Below the pieces are notes generated by a model. The model was not told the origin of the DNA. It ran no database searches and saw only the letters and a list, made by a program, of their open reading frames with translations. A stretch of 64,000 nt of DNA. Source: Doryteuthis pealeii (Eukaryota; Mollusca; Cephalopoda; Myopsida; Loliginidae). The stretch covers positions 98,784,202 to 98,848,201 of the forward strand of contig CM042145.1 in the NCBI GenBank assembly GCA_023376005.1, in the 5' to 3' direction. This document shows, in pieces, positions 60,646 through 64,000 of the stretch (its first letter is position 1; every line of letters starts with the position of its first letter). The position numbers were made by a program, and so were the translations under genes.

Positions 60646-61200
60646 AAGCCAATATTGAATAAATAGAAATAAGAAAAATTAGGGAAAATTCTAAGATTCT
60701 GATGTAAATATAATCTGTGCATTACATATACATCATGAGATATTAGGGTTTGGTTGATTGTTTTATGGTGTCATTTTAGCTCAGTGGGTAGAGCATTATG
60801 CATTTTCGGCTGTTCGAAACAAAATAACGTTTTAACTTGCTGTAAAAAAAATAATTCGATGGATAAAAACACATACAAATTACATATTTAGGAAGATTAT
60901 TTTCTTTTCTTTCCAATCATAAATATTTTTTTAAGTTTGGACCAGAAATACGTGAGAAATTGCGAGTTGAAACGATTAAGGTTCGAATTTGTCAAAGTCC
61001 ACCAAAATCAACAAAAGTGCTGGGGTTGCTAATGAAAGTCAACGTTGAATAAATAGAAATAAGAAAAATTAGGGAAAATTCTAAGATTCTGATGTAAATA
61101 TAATCTGTACATTACATATACATCATGAGATATTAGGGTTTGGTTAGTTGTTGTTTTTTTACGGCATATTAACCCTTTTGGGGTGTTTTAGCTCAGTCGG
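60643..61200. repeat. Recent direct duplication, 390-bp offset
   Basis: About 140 bp from AATAAATAGAAATAAGAAAA through ATCATGAGATATTAGGGTTT occurs at 60,643 and 61,033 with only a handful of differences. Each copy is followed by a SINE-G head (TTTTAGCTCAGT). One copy of the SINE is truncated and the other complete. Confidence 0.85.
60765..60830 (+). repeat. SINE-G head fragment
   Basis: TTTTAGCTCAGTGGGTAGAG has an intact A box and CTGTTCGAAAC is a B-box remnant. The body is absent. Confidence 0.65.
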
Positions 61201-61430
61201 TAGAGCGTTCGGCTAGAAACCACAAGGTTCCTAGTTCGATACCGGCCCTCGCCAACTCAGCGTATGAGTAGCACATGGATCTGTGCGGTAAAGTATGGAG
61301 CTGGTGGTAGGTGTGGCTCTCCACCCCAGACGCCAAAAATAATCTCCTTGTCCTAGCGCTAAGGAAAAGGGGATATACTCCATTTGCTAATTTGCTGATA
61401 CCGACTTGATGCCACCCCGACGACTTTACC
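61180..61430 (+). repeat. SINE-G, full length with intact Pol III boxes
   Basis: TTTTAGCTCAGTCGGTAGAG (A box) and CTAGTTCGATACCGGCC (B box) are correctly spaced for a tRNA-like head of about 73 bp. The body (GCTGGTGGTAGGTGTGGCTC, CTCCTTGTCCTAGCGCTAAG) and tail (GATACCGACTTGATGCCACC) follow. It is the best head in this family here. A missing acceptor stem argues against a functional tRNA gene. Confidence 0.85.
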
Positions 61431-61474
61431 TTAATGTCGAATCAAGTCATTTTTGATAAACAAAGGACTCAGGT

Positions 61475-61596
61475 TGCTTACAGTACCGGTTGTTGCTTAA
61501 TTTGTCACCCAATTAAGTATTGAACGGGCTCATCGCTGCTTAACTTCGGTGATTTAGCGGGAACCAGTGTTTTCAGCGTGACTTGACCGTAATCCT
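61475..61596 (-). repeat. 5S rRNA-like sequence, second copy
   Basis: On the minus strand: ATTACGGTCAAGTCACGCTG, AACACTGGTTCCCGCTAAAT, CACCGAAGTTAAGCAGCGAT, GAGCCCGTTCAATACTTAAT, TGGGTGAC and ACCGGTACTGTAAGC. Length and order follow 5S rRNA. Shared departures with 1,182-1,300 (CAAGTCAC, TCCCGCTA, TTCAATA) define a derived family. It lies 45 bp from the tail of SINE-G. Confidence 0.78.
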
Positions 61597-61599
61597 AAT

Positions 61600-62020
61600 T
61601 GAAAAGAAACGTGTCCGTAGCAGCTTCGTGTTTTGACATTTATGATATCGCTTATACGCTGAACAATTATGTAAGTTTTCTTTTTTCTTTATTCTAAAAT
61701 TATCGATATTTTTTCGGTATATTTTATCATATTTTCGTTTTTTCTTCAGGTGGTTGTTTTGGGGAAAAAATTGCAAATATTTTCTGAATTGTACGCCAAC
61801 TGGGAAATCAGTAGAACACAAGAAACACTTTCATATGCGAAGTTTTGTCATTTGGGAACGATTATTTATTTAGGGAATCAAATTTATGCATTGGCAGACA
61901 ATGCCGAGGTCTAAAATAAAATAAATATCTCCGTTTTAACGCTTTTTACTCTTCTTTGGTTGAGAAAATAATTTCTTTTAGATTATTTGCTCACCCATAC
62001 ACTGGACAACACATATTCTA
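61600..62020. other. Low-copy AT-rich DNA
   Basis: An 82-codon minus frame at 61,573-61,821 has no recognised domain. Nothing else seen. Confidence 0.35.
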
Positions 62021-62021
62021 G

Positions 62022-62085
62022 TTGGTTGGTTGGTTGGCTGGTTGGTTTGTTGGTTGGTTGGTTGGTTGGTTGGTTGGTTGGAATC
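62022..62085. repeat. (GGTT)n microsatellite
   Basis: GGTT units, the same tetranucleotide that leads plus-strand A-repeats. Here it stands without a clear A-repeat. Confidence 0.85.
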
Positions 62086-62194
62086 ACTCGTTGTTTGGTT
62101 AAAAATAAAGAAATAAAAAGATAAAATTAGTGAAATAGATCACTAATTAGGACTGAGCCCATTCTAGTAGTGACCGCCCCAAGCAGAGTTTAGC

Positions 62195-62355
62195 AGGTTT
62201 GAATTCAGAGTTTTCCTCTCCTCGACTGGTTGCCTAACCAAGGTTAAAGAGCCCAATCTTCCCTATTATTTACTCATAGCTGGAGGGAGAGTAGTTGGAT
62301 TCATACCTTTCCCAAGGGTATTAGGGCTATGTGAACTCTAGCTTCGTCCAGGTTA
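62195..62355 (-). repeat. SINE-B copy, truncated
   Basis: AGCAGGTTTGAATTCAGAGT, GCCTAACCAAGGTTAAAGAG, AGCTGGAGGGAGAGTAGTTG and TACCTTTCCCAAGGGTATTA represent the body in reverse. Only TCGTCCAGG of the head remains. Confidence 0.7.
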
Positions 62356-62404
62356 TTTTCTTTTGATGTTTGTAATTAACTATACGGTTACAAGTAACTA
62401 TTCC

Positions 62405-62925
62405 CATTTGATAACCCCACAATGGGGGCTACCTGTTAGCCGTGGGTGGTGATCTGTAATGCTTAAGGACGGATTCTTGGTGGCTGAGCAGTCCATGACA
62501 TGCAACACCCCACTTTGGCTTTTACTTAGGCTTGACGGGCGGTCGGAGAGGCCTCCTCCGATCAGTTGGCTGGTCACGTCAAGTACATTTGCCCTTATGA
62601 CGAGCCTCCAACTGTTTGTTCATATATATGTTAGAAGGTGGTGGCTGAGAGCCTTGGTGTCCTGAGTATGACGTTATACTGTATCTAATGATGAATTTCC
62701 AGGCTTATAGCTCTGAAGAGACTTGAGTACCCCTTCATCACCATTACTCTCAGGTCCACCCTGACCCGGAGTGGTATTACCTGTTGGGTAATAGTGGGTT
62801 AAATAGGAAAATGAGATTTGTTTTTTTTTCAAATTTGAACACACATCAAGAATGAATAAAACAAAATGTCTTTGGTATAGAATAACCCAAAAAGGGTTGA
62901 CATATCGTAAATACATATCTATCTA
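62405..62925 (-). repeat. A-repeat, nearly full length, minus strand
   Basis: GGCTACCTGTTAGCCGTGGG, GATCAGTTGGCTGGTCACGT, GGTGTCCTGAGTATGACGTT, CTGACCCGGAGTGGTATTAC, ACATCAAGAATGAATAAAAC and GTTGACATATCGTAAATAC. Confidence 0.78.
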
Positions 62926-62964
62926 TTTATCACAGTCTATTCTTATTTTAATTTATTTTCCTGA

Positions 62965-63205
62965 CCTCCCACCATGCCAGACTAACACAAGGTTTTTTTT
63001 TAACATAGGTTGCCACACACAAACCGAAGATCATGCAGTGACCGGTGCAAAAAGTTCGTGATTCCGTCGACATCCCAATAAGCCTGACCCTGTCCTTTTA
63101 AGACGAGGGGGTAGGTGTTGTGTGGGGGCCGGCCACCTGGATTTAAGCGATTTATTTTACCTCACTCACCGGTTCAGAAGACAAAGCTCCAGAACGCAAG
63201 GTATA
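62965..63205 (+). repeat. Family F dispersed repeat, copy 2
   Basis: GCCACACACAAACCGAAGAT, CATGCAGTGACCGGTGCAAA, GTCGACATCCCAATAAGCC, GGATTTAAGCGATTTATTTT and CAGAAGACAAAGCTCCAGAA match copy 1 at 49,558 and copy 3 at 63,525. Confidence 0.7.
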
Positions 63206-63490
63206 TGTATATATTTACCAACCCCTCCGTACGAGTAGGATGTGACACAAGGTCAGTTTATTAAGCGGAGTTTAATAGTTTGGAATTCAGAGTTTTCCTT
63301 CTCCCAGACTAGTTACCTAGTCATGGTTAAAGAGCCCAGTATGCCCTACTATTTACCCATAGCTGGGAGAGAGAGTAGTTGGGTATTAGTGCTATGTAAA
63401 ATACAACCTCGTCCAGGATTTGAACTCAGGTCGATGAGTTTATTTCCTTCGACTCTGACCATTACACCACGTGCCTCCAGCTCAGGTATA
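63205..63490 (-). repeat. SINE-B, full length, minus strand
   Basis: The tail (CCAACCCCTCCGTACGAGTA, GTGACACAAGGTCA), body (GTTAAAGAGCCCAGTATGCC) and tRNA head are complete. The head has CAGGATTTGAACTCAGG (B-box complement) and CTGACCATTACACCACG (A-box complement). Confidence 0.82.
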
Positions 63491-63524
63491 TGTATGTATG
63501 TATGTAGATATTTTCTTACGTCCC

Positions 63525-63790
63525 ACCAAGGTAGGTGAACATAAAGTCCGATTAATGTGGGGAGCTGTGCACAAACCGAAGCTCATGCAGTGGCCATTGT
63601 AAAAATTACATGAATCCCTTCGGCATTACTTTAAGGTGCCTCAGGCATCGAGCAATAAACCCTCCCCTCCCCCGAGGAGGCAGGTGTTGCCCGGGGGGAT
63701 ACCCCCTCCCGGGATTCACGCTGTTTATTATATACCCTATCAGTCCAGAGTCCGAAGCTACAGGACACAGGGTTCCGAAGAGTATAGCTA
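63525..63790 (+). repeat. Family F dispersed repeat, copy 3
   Basis: GTGCACAAACCGAAGCTCAT, CCCTTCGGCATTACTTTAAG, GTGCCTCAGGCATCGAGCAA, CCCCGAGGAGGCAGGTGTTG and CAGTCCAGAGTCCGAAGCTA. The CCTCAGGCATC and CGGCATT parts recall the repeat at 22,887-23,100. Three overlapping frames are translations of this repeat. Confidence 0.68.
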
Positions 63791-63904
63791 TATGTAAATA
63801 CATATGCATGTATCTCAACGTATTTATATCTATCCCATTCTTTACATACGTATGTATTCATATCTATATATCTATCTATATCAGTCTATTCATATGTAAG
63901 TATT

Positions 63905-64000
63905 TAGGCAACCCATTCACCACGGGTTAGGATGTGATACAAGGTCGCAAGTATGGGGTATCCATGGTGGATTGAATTCGCTATTCAGTAGTAATAGATC
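63905..64000 (-). repeat. SINE-D copy, cut by window edge
   Basis: ACGGGTTAGGATGTGATACA, AGGTCGCAAGTATGGGGTAT and GAATTCGCTATTCAGTAGTA give the tail and part of the tRNA-like head in reverse. Confidence 0.65.

Noticed and set aside
61187..61260. Functional tRNA gene
   Set aside because: A and B boxes are good, but no acceptor-stem pairing is seen and the sequence continues into a SINE body shared by several copies.

Overview
This window looks like AT-rich, repeat-dense, non-coding DNA from a metazoan nuclear genome. Mariner, hAT and Helitron relics, several 5'-truncated LINEs, many tRNA-derived SINEs, vertebrate-type (CCCTAA)n telomere-like runs and very abundant AT, CT, GT and GATA microsatellites together point to an animal. 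The C2H2 zinc-finger and truncated LINE remnants remind me of lophotrochozoans (a mollusc, perhaps a cephalopod), but no single-copy gene fixes the taxon and I hold that guess loosely. I find no intact protein-coding gene, no functional rRNA or tRNA gene, no CRISPR array and no bacterial-type operon. Most long open frames are translations of microsatellites (Ile-Tyr, Leu-Ser, Cys-Val, His-Thr, Phe-rich or Asn runs).

Layout. 1-9.5 kb: SINE-C copies, a 5S-like element, a mariner deletion derivative, A-repeats, Helitron-like elements, and an AT/GT-rich stretch with a degenerate hammerhead motif. 9.7-14.5 kb: a dense CT/AT microsatellite block, a truncated LINE and the best Helitron-like element. 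14.5-20.8 kb: low-copy DNA, two related MITEs, full-length SINE-G and SINE-B copies, and a solo LTR nested in an A-repeat. 20.9-26.5 kb: a GATA block, a roughly 300-bp satellite, GT-rich 200-bp tandem units and an internally deleted mariner with TA duplication. 26.5-33.3 kb: a micro-MITE with a paralogous empty site, tandem 3' ends of an R2-type LINE, and a nested inverted-repeat element carrying telomere-like DNA. 33-42 kb: sparse DNA, a 750-bp polypyrimidine tract and further A-repeats. 42-48 kb: a duplicated unit containing a well-formed hammerhead ribozyme candidate, a 300-bp GT/CTGT tract, a hAT MITE with perfect 8-bp duplication, and GATA/GAAA blocks. 48-64 kb: two more LINE 3' ends, a four-unit tandem array of a tRNA-like SINE, a pyrimidine-rich 1.2-kb tract, a 38-bp satellite apparently grown from a transposon end, a 435-bp foldback element, a recent 390-bp duplication and a second 5S-like copy.

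The parts do not work together as a pathway. They record repeated insertion: elements sit inside older elements (solo LTR in A-repeat, mariner in satellite unit, telomere-like MITEs inside a larger inverted repeat), and several non-autonomous families depend on enzymes not encoded here. Family names A-G are local labels for repeats recognised by comparing copies within this window.
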